Under the pieces are notes generated by a model. That model saw nothing but the letters and a program-made list of their open reading frames with translations. It made no database searches and was not told the origin of the DNA. 64,000 nt of DNA. Source: Protula sp. h YS-2021 (taxonomy: Eukaryota > Annelida > Polychaeta > Sabellida > Serpulidae). Below, in pieces: positions 36,509-49,436 of this stretch. Made by a program: the position numbers and the translations under genes. The stretch spans positions 38,606,723 to 38,670,722 of the forward strand of contig OX457026.1 in NCBI GenBank assembly GCA_949752745.1, given 5' to 3'. Positions within the stretch are counted from its first letter, which is position 1, and each line of letters starts with the position of its first letter.

Positions 36509-38289
36509 TTGTTGTACAATTGTTAAACAACTTGTTGAACAATAGTTTGACGTAATATGTTCCTTAAAAAAATAATTCAAACACATGTTTGAGGGGGGGC
36601 GCGCCATTCCAATAACCCCCCACCTATGCCCAAACCTACTGTAAAAACTAAGACATCACACTGAATTCAATGGTGAAAATTTTGCATTCCAAATCGGTCA
36701 ACCATAACGAAAGTTATCACACTTTTCCCACCACTTTTTTTACAAAAGTTAAAATGGCGGCATGTTACAAAAATGCATACTGCCAGTTGCGCAAATAGCC
36801 CCATGACTACATTATAACAAAAAAAACTAGATATAAAACTGAATCCAAACAGTGAAAGTTTCATTCAAATCGGTCAACTATAGCGGAAGTTATCTCATTT
36901 TTTTAAGTTAAAATGGTGGTATGTTACAATTATGCATACAGCCACATGTGCAAATAGCCTATGATCACTTTATAGCAAAACTTTATACAAAACTGAATCA
37001 AACGGTGAAATTTTCATGCAAATCGGTCAACTATAACGAAAGTTATCTCATTTTTAAGTTAAAATGGTGGTATGTTACAATTATGCATACAGCCGCCAGT
37101 GCAAATAGCCCATGACTACTTAATGTTAAAACTTTACATAAAACTGAATCGAATAGTGAAATTTTCATGCAAATCCGTCAATCATAGCGGAAGTTATCCC
37201 ACTTTTTCACTTTTTACAAAATTAAAATGGCAGCATGTCACATTATGCATACAGCCACCGGTGTCAATAGCCTGTGACTACTTAATGTTAAAACTTTACA
37301 TAAAACTGAATCAAATAGTGAAATTTTCATGCATATCGACCAACTATACCGGAAGTTATCCTCACTCTTTCACTTTTTACAAAGTTAAAATAGCGGAATG
37401 TTCCAAATATGCATACAGCCACATGCGTAAATAGCCTATGACCACATTATATCAGAACTAGATAGAAAACTGAATCAAACAGTGAAATTTTCATACAAAT
37501 CGACCAAGTATATCGAAAGTTATCTCATTTTTCCACTTTTTACAAAGTTAAAATGGCGGCATGTTACAAAAATGCATACAGCCATATGCGCTATGTGTGT
37601 ATGTATGAGAGTGTGGGACATGGCTTAAAAAAATCAACTCATGTGGGGGCAGGGAGGGAGGAGGCCGCGGCGGCGGCGACGGCGGACACTCCACACCCCC
37701 CTCCCCCCTCCACAATACCGCGGCCGCCCCTCTCTCCACCTTTCACACTCAACCGGAAACACCAAGTATTGCATTTCGCTCTATCGCGATAACTGCAGGC
37801 CCATGACGTTTCGGTCTTTTCGTCATTTCGCTCTCATGCAACAGGGCTATGCCGATTCTACTGCACTGCAGTGAAACTGTCCTAGCAACGCCGTTTGATA
37901 GAGGTCATGTCGTTTCTTAATTCTTTGTATGCAGTGATTCTGTCGTTTCTTCGATAGAGGTCATGTCGTTTCTTAATTCTTTGTATGCAGTGGTTCTCAT
38001 AGAGGTCATGTCGTTTCTTAATTCTTTGTATGCAGTGGTTCTCATAGAGGTCATGTCGTTTCTTAATTCTTTGTATGCAGTGATTCTCTTATAGCAACAG
38101 TTATGACGTCACAATGATTATGACGTCACAATCATCCGTTGCTATGCAGTGGTTCTCTTATCGCAACAGCAAAACTCTCGTAGTTATGACGTCACAATGA
38201 TTATGACGTCACAATCATCCGTTGCTATGCAGTGGTTCTCTTATCGCAACAGCGTTGCTATGCAGTGGATCTCTTATTTACACACTACT
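36509..38289. repeat. Right arm of foldback 1
   Basis: Inverse of 34225-35981 at very high identity, including identical reading frames, a ~1.7-kb palindrome in all. Confidence 0.9.
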
Positions 38290-38760
38290 AGCGACTCCGA
38301 GCTCATTTAGGGTCCTTCGGGCCTAAACAACATTTTATAAGAGACACCTCGGTGACCTTGATCCTCTCGATAACGGTCAAGCTAAAAAACAATAAGTTGA
38401 CTATTATCTCGAAAATGGATAGAGATAGATCGGTTTTAACCTTATTTTCGACACCACGGGCCAAATCAACGTTATATAAGGGATTATAACGTTATATACC
38501 TTAGTGGCCTTGACCCTCCCTGTCAGGGTCAAAGTAATGAACCGAAAGTTGACCGTTATCTCGAAAATGGTTAGAAATAGAGCAATTCTGAGCTCATTCT
38601 CTATTCTTATGGTATAAACAGCGTTACGCAACAGTACATCATTGGCCATGAACTTCTTGGTTACTTTCAAGGTAAAAAACCGGAAGGTTGCCATTATCTT
38701 GAAAATGACCAGAGCGATTTTGGATTCATGTTTCACCCATTGCACCAAAACGACGACAAA
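38290..38760. repeat. ~140-155-bp tandem repeat, right of the foldback
   Basis: Continuation of the array at 33651-34224 (GAGCTCATTTAGGG, TTATCTCGAAAATGG). Roughly three more degenerate units. Confidence 0.65.
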
Positions 38761-38989
38761 GAAGGGGTACTGCGTGGCTTTGAGCTCGGTCATAATGTAA
38801 CACAAATATTTTCTGTGGTTTCTGCCAGTCGATCATTTTGCTACCTAAGGGAATAGTTAAACGGTCTAATCTAATGTGTTATATAAGTTGGAAATTATTC
38901 CTGGACATTTGTGTTACTCTGGTGGCGTCTTATCACTGTCACGTAATTGTCTTGTTCAAATAAAAACATGTTTCCTTAATTTTGAAATA

Positions 38990-39235
38990 TTTTGTACAGC
39001 ACATGAAATTTGTCAGGATTTTGCCGAAGAGTTGTCGGATTGGCAAAAGAATGGCTAATTTGTGTTGTCTATGGGCTGGTGCTTAATTCAACAACAGATT
39101 TGTCAGAAACTGGTCAAGTTGTAAAGCGTGTCCACTTGTTAGTTTGTCGCAAGTCATCAGATTGACTGACAACCCTTCAGTCATCAACATGACAACTCAA
39201 CAATTGAAATTTGTCGATCTCTAGTGTCATATAAA
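38990..39235. repeat. TTGTCA-family copy 2
   Basis: Shares an ordered block with 4330-4460 (GATTGACTGACAACCC, CATCAACATGACA, AACTCAACAATTGAAATTTG). The ends were not found. Confidence 0.6.
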
Positions 39236-40158
39236 GATCTTGAGCCAAAAGTCATAATGCAAAAACTCTAAAAGAAAAATTTTGCTGAAGGAATTGTCCT
39301 TGCTGAAGGAATTGTCCTTAAGGCGTATTCCCAATTAGTGATATCCCAAAATTGAAATTAGATATTAAAATTTATTTCTTGATATAAAGACGATTCCCCA
39401 AGGGCAACGCCCAGCGAACAAGACAATAACTACACCTATTTCGCTACCTAGCAGCGAAATTTACACTTATGAGCACAAAAGCATCATCTTGGAAGCTGCA
39501 AAAAATATTGAAGTTTCCACTTAAATATTGTCACCCTGTCAGTTGCAATACAAAATATGCAAAAATAAGACAAAATAAAAAGCATTTTTTTTACTGACCT
39601 TGGCTATCCTCAAACGAAAGTTTAAGAATTTGTAGGGGAATACACGTGCTTTTTGCAAACGATGTTTCCATTCGATAGACTGGGGGAAATTTGGCAAATC
39701 GCCCACATAAAATAATAGCATGCCCCCACCCAGAAAAGGAAACACACACACACACACACACACACATGGGCGGGCCATGTTTATACAAAGTTTTATTGCG
39801 ACATAATGAAAACTGCAGAAGCAGCTAATAAACAGTTCTTCTACAAAGTCATATACATTGTAGAACAACTAAAAAATTGTGCGAGTGGGGTTCGAACCCG
39901 GATTTTCCGGATGGTAATGTACACATCCTTTTTGTACACAATGTTTGTTAAAAAAAAGTCTCCAGTGTTCCACGAGATTTAAGTAAAAAACAAAACTCAC
40001 GCTTTTGGGGGAGAAACATAGAAGTCAATGAAGAAATACATCTAAATCACTTTGAAAACAGATACAGCACTCTTTTGGTGTTAGAAACTCGCTATAATAA
40101 TGCATGGATAAATTTTCCCACATTCAGATAAAGTTTTGACACCTTATAGACACGTCAT
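39236..40158. other. Intergenic stretch with (CA)n and a B-box-like site
   Basis: A (CA)n tract at about 39743-39766. GGGTTCGAACCCGG at about 39889 resembles a tRNA T-arm on the minus strand, but no A box accompanies it. No gene seen. Confidence 0.5.
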
Positions 40159-40412
40159 GGCAGAGAAAATCTTTTTTTTTTTTTGCATATTTGATTTGTT
40201 TCTTAATGTTTTTCTCCCAGTGGAATCCTGTGAGTTTCCCTACTGAGTATGCGCCGTCGAAACCATGGACCGGCTTATTGTCATGCAAATCAACCTTAAC
40301 CTTTGTTGTAAAAGCAGTATCTTGATAAACCAGATAGAAATTTATCTCAGACCCTGATGGGTTTTGAAACGAGATCACATAACCTGAGGTGGTCCACTAC
40401 ACCACGAGACGT
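40159..40412 (-). mobile_element. Probable tRNA-derived SINE, copy 1
   Basis: On the minus strand a tRNA-like head (GTCTCGTGGTGTAGTGGA as A box, GTTTCAAAACCC as degenerate B box) leads into a 185-bp body with an A-run near its end. The body recurs at 41579-41763 with a single mismatch. Confidence 0.55.
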
Positions 40413-41502
<1,090 letters not shown>

Positions 41503-41578
41503 CACGTGCCAGCCTTAAAATAGGTTTCAACGGAAAATTTTCAAAAATGTTGAAATATAAAATGTTTATGAAATTCTT

Positions 41579-41763
41579 GGCAGAGAAAATCTTTTTTTTT
41601 TTTTGCATATTTGATTTGTTTCTTAATGTTTTTCTCCCAGTGGAATCCTGTGAGTTTCCCTACTGAGTATGCGCCGTCGAAACCATGAACCGGCTTATTG
41701 TCATGCAAATCAACCTTAACCTTTGTTGTAAAAGCAGTATCTTGATAAACCAGATAGAAATTT
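41579..41763 (-). mobile_element. 185-bp repeat, copy 2 (tRNA head missing)
   Basis: Same length as, and one base different from, 40159-40343, with unrelated flanks on both sides. The tRNA-like head is absent, consistent with 5' truncation on insertion. Confidence 0.7.
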
Positions 41764-41839
41764 GTCCTAGCCCTAACCGTCTTATAGCAGTTTGCGCGAC
41801 AAGGTTATGGCGGAAAAAAGGAATTTTATGAAACATCTT

Positions 41840-41989
41840 CAGGGTTTGCGTTGGCGGGGTTTTTGTCCACTTTTTGGGCATTTTTTACGAAATGACTCAC
41901 CTTTCGGAAAACACCGGGTTTTTCTGGACCCAACTGAGTCACACTTTCCTTTTTTGACTCACTTTCCTGAGAACCCAGCGCGAACCCTG
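41840..41989. mobile_element. Short MITE with CAGGGTTTGCG ends
   Basis: Ends CAGGGTTTGCG and CGCGAACCCTG form an imperfect inverted repeat around about 130 bp with repeated TGACTCA motifs. No clear target duplication. Confidence 0.55.
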
Positions 41990-42295
41990 CTCTTACCAAT
42001 TTGTCCGAATTAATAAACTATGGAAATGAAAATCCGAAAAAAAGTTAGAGGAGAATAGCTAGAACTTCAACAATATGCCAGATTTGGTCCTAGTCCTAAC
42101 TGTCTCAGTCTAGGTAGATGGCATGTCAGAAAAGGGAAAAGGACAGAAATGTATCGTATAAATCTAGTAAACCCTGGAAATAGAAACTTCACTGAGTAAA
42201 TAAAAAGAAAATGGCTTTAAAAAATATTGAAACTGTCTTTAAATGACAAAAAACAACATGCTTACTATGTAAGTGTGTAAGTGCACGGTTTCATA

Positions 42296-42590
42296 TTTGG
42301 TTCACACTGGATGTTGATGAGTTCCCCGGGAAACGATTTGCAGGGGGACAGAAACATTGGGGAGCAAGTACGAGCGTAGTTTACTCAAATATAGGGATTT
42401 ATCGCGGGTCTCATTGGAAGGCCTGTGAACGAACTGATGAGTTCATTGGCCTTTCAAAAAGGGCTAAAATCCAACATAAAGTACATCAACCCCATGGTCT
42501 ATCACCATTATAACACAAACACACATAATCATAACTGAGATAGAGTGAAATTAAACACTTTTCCCTCGTAGATACTTCCCAATTCATTCG
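42296..42590. repeat. Dispersed repeat C, partial copy
   Basis: Shares CACACTGGATG, GGCCTTTCAAAA and CCCTCGTAGATACTT in order with 12535-12755. Confidence 0.5.
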
Positions 42591-45290
42591 CTGCTTGTGT
42601 GTCTCATTTCAATGTTCGTTATTCCTCGTGTGAATTTAAAACCTGTATTTCAGGATCATTTCGTTAGCGAATTGATTTAAACGATGACGATTTCCATTTG
42701 TTTATACTAGAGGTCATTTTCACGCGGTGCGAGTTATACTTCGTGCTACAGTTATTTCCAAGAAAATAGTCCAGAAAAATAAAGACATGCATAATAACGG
42801 CATGATTCAACCAAGAGTCTTAAAGGATTCAACATCTGCATATGATATTGAAATGATTCCACCACAATTTGGGTGGAGTAACATTAATAAAAAACACCCA
42901 GACGCGCATCTATGACGAACAAAACCTTATTATACAAACTTTATGCAAAATATGTAGGAACTTATTTACTGTAAAAATCGAAATAACGGAAGCACAAGAA
43001 GTAAAACAGATCGTGGGCTGTTGCAACTCTCTTTGGCATTCAAATCCATCCATAAGAAACATTTCTTGTTTTCTTTTTATCATGTACATAGGGATTTCCG
43101 AAAAAACGAAGGATTGACATTGTAGCCAGCCTTGATCTAATTAATTAAGTATCAAAAAGTCTGTAGGAAATATGTTCAATAGTGCGATTTCTCCTGTCCA
43201 TTCCGTCTAAATATAAAAGTTTCAACAGTTCAGTTTTTATCGAATATCGAAATAAATGTATGTTCGAAATCAATACAGCATACTTTGCCTTGTGCCGCAT
43301 CGACTACGAAAGGTGACAGCCTTTAAATACATTATTTCGTAGAAGCATACGAGAAAAAGTAACTGTTATGGAAGCATTTTTAAAGTTGCTCTAAAAATGC
43401 TAAAATGTTTTAGATGGATTACCAAAAAAGTAATCCACGAAGAGTGAACCACCCGAAGAACATACTTTAGGTGAAGAAAGTCGGCAGTATCCATTGTACA
43501 TCATACCTATCAAATATCAACTCAATCAGATTGTTCGTCATAGGGCATGGAAATGTGTTCTGTTGGTATAAATATATTTGTTTATTCTTTTTCCACCAAA
43601 ATATACTTTGTCGGCGTCCTGTTATTGTATAAAAACTGGTGATAAACCCAACAAATTTGTTTATTTATTCATCTTAACCTCCAGTTTTTGTCTTGAAGCT
43701 TATTTAAATTGCAACGGTAAATAGACACAGTAAGAAGATATGCATCCGTATTTATCAAATAAAACAGATAGATCCTCCGAATGAGCATGTAAGCATCCGA
43801 AATAAAAATCAGGTTGACAGTTGCTAAATATTCGATTTATAAGTTAAATTCTGATCCGGTCAAAAGAAGTCCTTCGTCTTATGTGATCAACAAAAATGCC
43901 ATTCTGTAAATGTATTTTGCTACATCTTTCTGTTCAAATTGTGCCAGAAAATATGCTGATGCTACACCAAGTCAGTATGTATAAGGTTGTTGACAATCTT
44001 CTTGGTGTTGGAAATGATCAAAGATTTTTACACAAGAACACATACAATGTTATGTGCCTTCAAGACTGAAATATAAGGCTCGAAGTTTTTTATATAATGT
44101 AAAACAGTGTGGCTTAACATGCAATTATTGTTTAGTTATATATTATATATTCTGATTATATATTATGCTAATATATTTTTGACGTGCTGGTTTATATGAT
44201 GAACGTTTTTATGGACCTATTATTTATCGTGAGACTGACATTTCTTGTCAGAACGATTCAACACATCAAGCTATTTATGTATCTACATTGTATTGTTATT
44301 TTATTTGTGCTATATTATTATGAATATTCTATTTTTTACCTTGAATCGGCTAAAGAATTTTTTCAATGACAATGCATAAATTACAATACAAATTTGTTGC
44401 TGAAGCGGTTTAATTGGACAGGCTTTAATCTAATTCTGTTTAATATGATTTAGTATTGAGCTTGCAATCCCAGGGTGGCAAGGTTCTCACCATTTCTGTT
44501 TAAGTAGCCTGATTTATCTTTCGCTCGAAGCGCCATTGCTACGAGAATGCGGCATGTTGGATCAGCATGTTGGATCATTTATCGTAAGTTGAAATGAGCA
44601 ACAATTATCACCGAATGACAAGGCACTTGTATATAAAAAATGATAAGTAAAATTTACTTTATCTAACTGCATTCAAAACATCGCTTCTCAATGAAGTCGA
44701 ACTTCATCGGTAAAAGCTAACGTGACTCTAACGAAAGCTTTGTGACGAAATCCGTCACAATACAGGGTAGTATCTGAGACTGTGCAATACAACAGGGTAA
44801 TAAACTAGGAAAAGATCTGGAATCAGTTGTGTATATTAACATCAACGACCAAACAAACTGAGTTCATCTAATAACAAATTCTGATTTTGATTTCGAAAAT
44901 ATTGACATGTAGCCATTTTGAACGGGTCCCCCTGTTACTATGTTTGCAATACATTGTCAGTGTCGGGGCAGTAACATTCATTTGATGAAAATTATCGGAA
45001 TCCGATAAGTATAAAATTTTCTCTGACCTATTTTTCGGTATAACGGATCAAATTCAAGGTGAATGTCATACTTTTTAGATATTATTTATCTTCAGTAGTA
45101 TCAAACGAATTACGGTTTGATGACCTTCCTTATTCCTACACGTGGTAGTTCTTGGTTTTGTCAGACCGGTTTTGTTCAGTAAATGCTTCCCCGCCACCAA
45201 GTACTTTAGTGTAGATTACTAGTGGGGTGATTTTTTGGGAGATTTCCTCAAAAATTCTATCTGGAAGGCTTTCCTCGTTGTGACTATTAA
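42591..45290. other. Intergenic stretch, nothing recognised
   Basis: 2.7 kb of AT-rich DNA. No frame longer than about 80 codons and no repeat family members recognised. Confidence 0.5.
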
Positions 45291-45374
45291 GTCAGCTGTG
45301 CAAACAGAAGAGTTAGAACTTTCCACTATCCAGTCAGCTGTGCAAACAGAAGAGTTAGAACTTTCCATTATCCT
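45291..45374. repeat. 42-bp tandem duplication
   Basis: Two copies of a 42-bp unit (AGTCAGCTGTGCAAACAGAA and following) differ by one base, inside an unassigned open frame (45235-45672). Confidence 0.9.
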
Positions 45375-46299
45375 CCTGCCCTTCTGTCAACATAATAGGG
45401 TGGTTGGGCACATAGTTGAATCCATGGTCGCTAGCTCGCCTCATCCACGTGGTCGATACTGTAGCAACTTTTTCATGAAAGGTTGCACCCACTGCCTGGG
45501 GCTGCAAGCGTGGGCGTGTTGCGGCGACTTGACACAGTGCCGGGTAGTAGAGTCGCTTGCTACCGCCTCTGATAAGACTATTGAGTTGTCCACTTGGTTG
45601 TCACAGCGGTGGCGTATCTATATGGTACGCCATATCGGCACTGTCCGGACCGTTGCATCACCGACAGTGTGAATGCGTCGTCCCTGCTTCACTGCGAGGC
45701 TTCCCTTGGCTTTGCCGCGGGTATATACATATCATCAGTAGGGGATCATGTATCTGTTTGTGTGAAATACTTAAAATTCTGGTTGTGTTATCGACACAGG
45801 TACGATCATGGATCGTGTGGGTGTCGATGTTGTAACAGCAGCGACCCGTTACATTGACCTGTGTTGTTTACATATACACTGCTGTCACGACTGCGCATTT
45901 TCACGGTTGTGGAAACTTTAATTGTCTTGTTGCACCTATGTCGACTCGGGTATGCACGATCACGTGGTCGGTAGCTAGGCGCCTAGTTGTCGCGTTTGCC
46001 ACGAAATGTGGCGGTGGCAGATTGGCCCTGTGACTGTTGCCTCTATGACGCAGTGTATCGCTCTTGTGAAGTTTTTTTACTGTTACGACCCGTGATTGTG
46101 ACGTGTTGTGTCTGTTACCGGTCGCTACTGTCACGTGTCGTGCAGGCAGCGAGTCACCATTGCTACCATGGCGGTGACTGGTCGACCATGTGACGGGTCG
46201 TGACTGTAACGACTCGACACTGTGACTGGATTGTAGGTCACGCACAAGAGTCTGCGCACTCTTTCATTAAGATGCAACTTTCTAGACCTTAAGCAAGTT
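45375..46299. other. Unassigned stretch before the retroelement relic
   Basis: Holds short frames and many GTGAC/GTCAC motifs (45850-46245). It may belong to the relic that follows, but no domain was recognised. Confidence 0.4.
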
Positions 46300-47190
46300 T
46301 GTTGAGGGGATATAAAATTTGCTGTTTGATCGCGTTTCCGATTCCATGGTGGCAGCGTCGTCCGATCTTCTTAAGCTGAATGCTTATCTGTTAGCTTCCT
46401 TGATGGCTCTGTGGCGTTACCATGCTTTGCCACATTCAAATATTAGTACAGAAGGCAGAAAAATTCGACTCGCGTCAATAGATGGCAATGGAAATTCTTT
46501 CTTCCGACCTGTTGAAGGAGGCCATGCTACAACGGGCCAGTCTTCAATACATTCCACACCAGTGACCAAGAAGCGACCAGTGTCTTCAGCGGCATCTACT
46601 CTGTAGGCCAAGATACTTTAAGTTCTTTTGTAGAATTGTTTCTTCCATTATTCAAATCAGGTGCAAATGTGCTCGTAGGACGAAGGCCAAGAATTTTTTG
46701 CAAGCTTGGCAATCACTCGGGGCTCCCAAGCAAATAGTCCGTTGGTTGCTTGGGGATACTCCTTATCTTTTTCAAAGAACAGATCGGATCACCATATCCT
46801 TCCTCCAATGGCCAAGCTTTCCGACCCTTCTTTAATCATGGGCTTTATTCTGAGCACCAGCCAGGCAGCTGGTCTTAAATACAATAATTTAAGAACCGTT
46901 AGAGAAAAAAGTAATGTAAAAAATGCCTGTTTGTTTTATTGCTGACTTGTTGAAGTGTGGTGGCCGACAAAGGTAACGATCCTGTTGCGGCCACGGAGGT
47001 GTCAGGTGCTGACTTTGTTATTTATCTTTTTGAGGTTAGGAAGTTTTCAGTCAAATCGATTATGACTTGTCGCGCAGCTGCCACGTTCAGACTTAAGCGC
47101 TACTCTGGCTAAGATTTGTCTGCCAGTGAAGTGTTATCGGATTTTCACAGGTTCGTTCAATTTTAGCATCCTCTGTCCAGTAGAACAATT
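46300..47190 (+). pseudogene. Probable DIRS-type retroelement relic
   Basis: Scattered plus-strand pieces in several frames. A stretch near 46690-46860 reads like the start of a DIRS-type reverse transcriptase (FLQAWQSLGAPKQIVRWL, GYSLSFSKN, PPMAKLSDPSL). A stretch near 47030-47160 reads like the N-terminal helical domain of a tyrosine recombinase (TCRAAATFRLKRYSG then a stop, DLSASEVLSDFH). Frames are broken throughout. The family call rests on remembered motif patterns and is tentative. Confidence 0.4.
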
Positions 47191-47376
47191 CGGTCCTTGG
47201 TATTTATCTCTGATTTCGAAATATCTCACTTTTCCACTCTTCCACCACTCTAATACTACAAATTATTGACATTAAGCTGTGTTTTTCTCGTGGCTTTGGC
47301 GTTGGACAAGCGCCGCCGAAAAACACACGCTTTGCAGAACTCTTCTAGCCAAGCTAATCTTTCATGGGAGGCGGTG

Positions 47377-47945
47377 AGTAGGTAGGAAAGGACAGAATGA
47401 GCGCACTTTGTGACATCATACTGTCTGAACCGGTAGTGACGTCATTCTGTCTGTTTGATTCTATCTGCTTCAGTTTTTGGATGGAGCGCGCGCGTGTTGG
47501 GATGACGTCATGATGAAGGGTAAACGTCACAGCAGAGTGTGCGTAAACGAAACGTCATTTTGTTTTCGTAATTTGAAATAACGGACTTCCGTTGAAGTGT
47601 GGAACTTTTTTTCTTGAAAGGAAGGAAGAAAATGTTTATTGGAGGTTTGTGAGGGTGTTTTTTGGAAAAAAGCTTACATCAGTTCAAGGCGACGACACCA
47701 TAAAGTGCCTATTGGAAGGTAAGGTTTTTTTAAGCATTTCCCACACACTCTCTCTCCCCGCGCACATATACCAACACCAGGGCAGAGGGTTTCATTTCAT
47801 AAGTCCCCTCTCATAGGTATGTTAACTCCCCGCCAGATGGAGGGCAATTTTTTTCTGTCTCATACGCATACACGCACATAACAACAATATGACAACAAAA
47901 AAGTTAACGATTGATACAACAACAATGGCAGCCATTTCAGTAAGT
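47377..47945. repeat. Outer arm module of foldback 2 (left)
   Basis: Contains TGACGTCA at 47437 and 47503, a GCGCGCGCG run, and an open stretch ending near ACACCAGGGCAGAGGG. Mirrored at about 51990-52567, where the copy carries the same CRE sites. Confidence 0.8.
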
Positions 47946-48990
47946 GGTTTTACTGTATGCATATTTGTAACATGTCACCATTTTAACTGTGTAAAAAGTG
48001 AAAAAGTGGGATAACTTTCGTTATAGTTGACGAATTTGCATGAAAATTTTACTGTTTGATTCAGTTTCATGTAAAGTTTTGTTATAAAGTAGTCCTAGGC
48101 TATTTACACCGGTGGCTGTATGCATAATATGACATGCCGCCATTTTAACTGTGTGAAAAGTGAAAAAGTGAAATAACTTTCGCTATGGTTGGTCGATTTG
48201 CATGAAAATTTCATTGTTTGATTCAGTTTCATGTAACGCTTTGTTATAAAGTAACAACAGGCTATTTGTGCCGGTGGCTGTATGAATAATGTGACATGCC
48301 GCCATTTTAACTTTGCAAAAAGTGAAACAATAAGATAACTTTCGCTATATACTTGGTCGATGTGTATGAAAATTTCACTGTTTGATTCAGTTTTATGTAA
48401 AGTTTTAACATTAAGTGTTATATGCTATTTACGCCGGTGGCTGTATGCATAATGTGACATGCCGCCATTTTAACTGTGTAAAAAGTGAAAAAGTGGGGAT
48501 AACTTAAGCTATAGTTGATCGATTTGCATGAAAACTTTAACCGTTTGATTCGGTTTTATATCTAGTTTTAACATTAAGTAGTCATAGGCTATTAACACCG
48601 GTGGCTGTATGCATAATTGTAACATACCACCATTTTAACTTAAAAATGAGATAACTTTCGTTATAGTTGACCGATTCGCATGAAAATTTCACCGTTTGAT
48701 TCAGTTTTGTATAAAGTTTCGCTATAAAGTGATCATAGGCTATTGGCGCATGTGGCTGTATGCATAACATACCACCATGTTAACTTAAAAATGAGATAAC
48801 TTCCGATTTGGTTGATCGATTTGAATGAAAATTTCACTGTTTGGGTTCAGTTTTATATCTAGCATTTTTGTAACATGCCACCATTTTAACTTTTGTAAAA
48901 AAAATGGAAAAGTGTGATAACTTTCGTTATGGTTGACGGATTTGCATGAAAATTTTCACCATTGAATTCAGTGTGATGTCTTAATTTTAC
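47946..48990. repeat. 150-165-bp tandem units, left arm of foldback 2
   Basis: Six to seven units (GGCTGTATGCATAAT, GACATGCCGCCATTTTAACT). An ~80-bp piece present at the inner edge of the right arm (GGCGCGC, AATATGTTCC) is missing here. Confidence 0.85.
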
Positions 48991-49004
48991 AGTAGTTTGT
49001 TTAA

Positions 49005-49275
49005 CAAGTTGCTTAACAATTGTGCAACAATTGTTCAACAAGCTGTTGTTCAACATGTTCAACATGTTGTTGAACATGTTCAACATGTTCAACATGTTCA
49101 ACAACATGTTCAACAAGTTGAACATGTTCAACATGTTCAACATGTTGTTGCACAAGTTGAACATGTTCAACATGTTGTTGAACATGTTCAACATGTTGTT
49201 GAACATGTTGAACATGTTCAACTTGTACAACAACATGCTGTTTAACAAGTTGTTGTTCAACAAGTTGTAGTTCAA
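49005..49275. repeat. AACATGTT palindrome array, 3' of the zinc-finger gene
   Basis: About 15 copies of the 8-bp palindrome AACATGTT with C/G links, so GAACATGTTC and CAACATGTTG recur. The two frames on each strand are repeat translations. Confidence 0.92.
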
Positions 49276-49317
49276 GCAAAGAAAAAACAAGACATATGTT
49301 GAATAGGTTTATTAATA

Positions 49318-49366
49318 TACTTAAATACACTTAAATACACTTAAATACACTTAAATACACTTAAAA
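49318..49366. repeat. 10-bp tandem repeat
   Basis: Four to five copies of ACTTAAATAC, just beyond the putative poly(A) signals of the zinc-finger gene (TTTATT at 49308 and 49420 on the plus strand). Confidence 0.85.
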
Positions 49367-49436
49367 ACATACAGCTTAAATCTATGACAATATTACAATA
49401 TTTGTTGATTTACAAAGTCTTTATTATAAAGTTTGG

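Larger units (their letters stand above)
34225..38289. mobile_element. Giant foldback element 1 with Polinton-like ends
   Basis: Starts AGTAGTGTGTAAATAAGAG and ends with the inverse ...CACACTACT. AGCGAC is duplicated at 34219-34224 and 38290-38295. Inverted arms of about 1.76 and 1.78 kb (34225-35981, 36509-38289) surround a 0.5-kb core with a truncated zinc-finger gene. AG...CT ends and a 6-bp duplication are the established signature of Polintons/Mavericks, but none of their polymerase, integrase, protease or capsid genes is present. A non-autonomous derivative is inferred. Confidence 0.8.

Noticed and set aside
35045..37434. Recurrent frames beginning MLQLCIQP/MLQKCIQP in both foldbacks
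   Set aside because: Each is the translation of the 150-165-bp tandem unit and is preserved only because the arms are near-identical; no domain and no codon signal.
39876..39960. tRNA gene suggested by GGGTTCGAACCCGG
   Set aside because: No A box, anticodon arm or acceptor pairing at the required distance on either strand; at most a SINE remnant.
45235..46245. Frames of 90-145 codons on both strands
   Set aside because: No domain recognised; one contains a 42-bp tandem duplication. They may belong to the adjacent retroelement relic.
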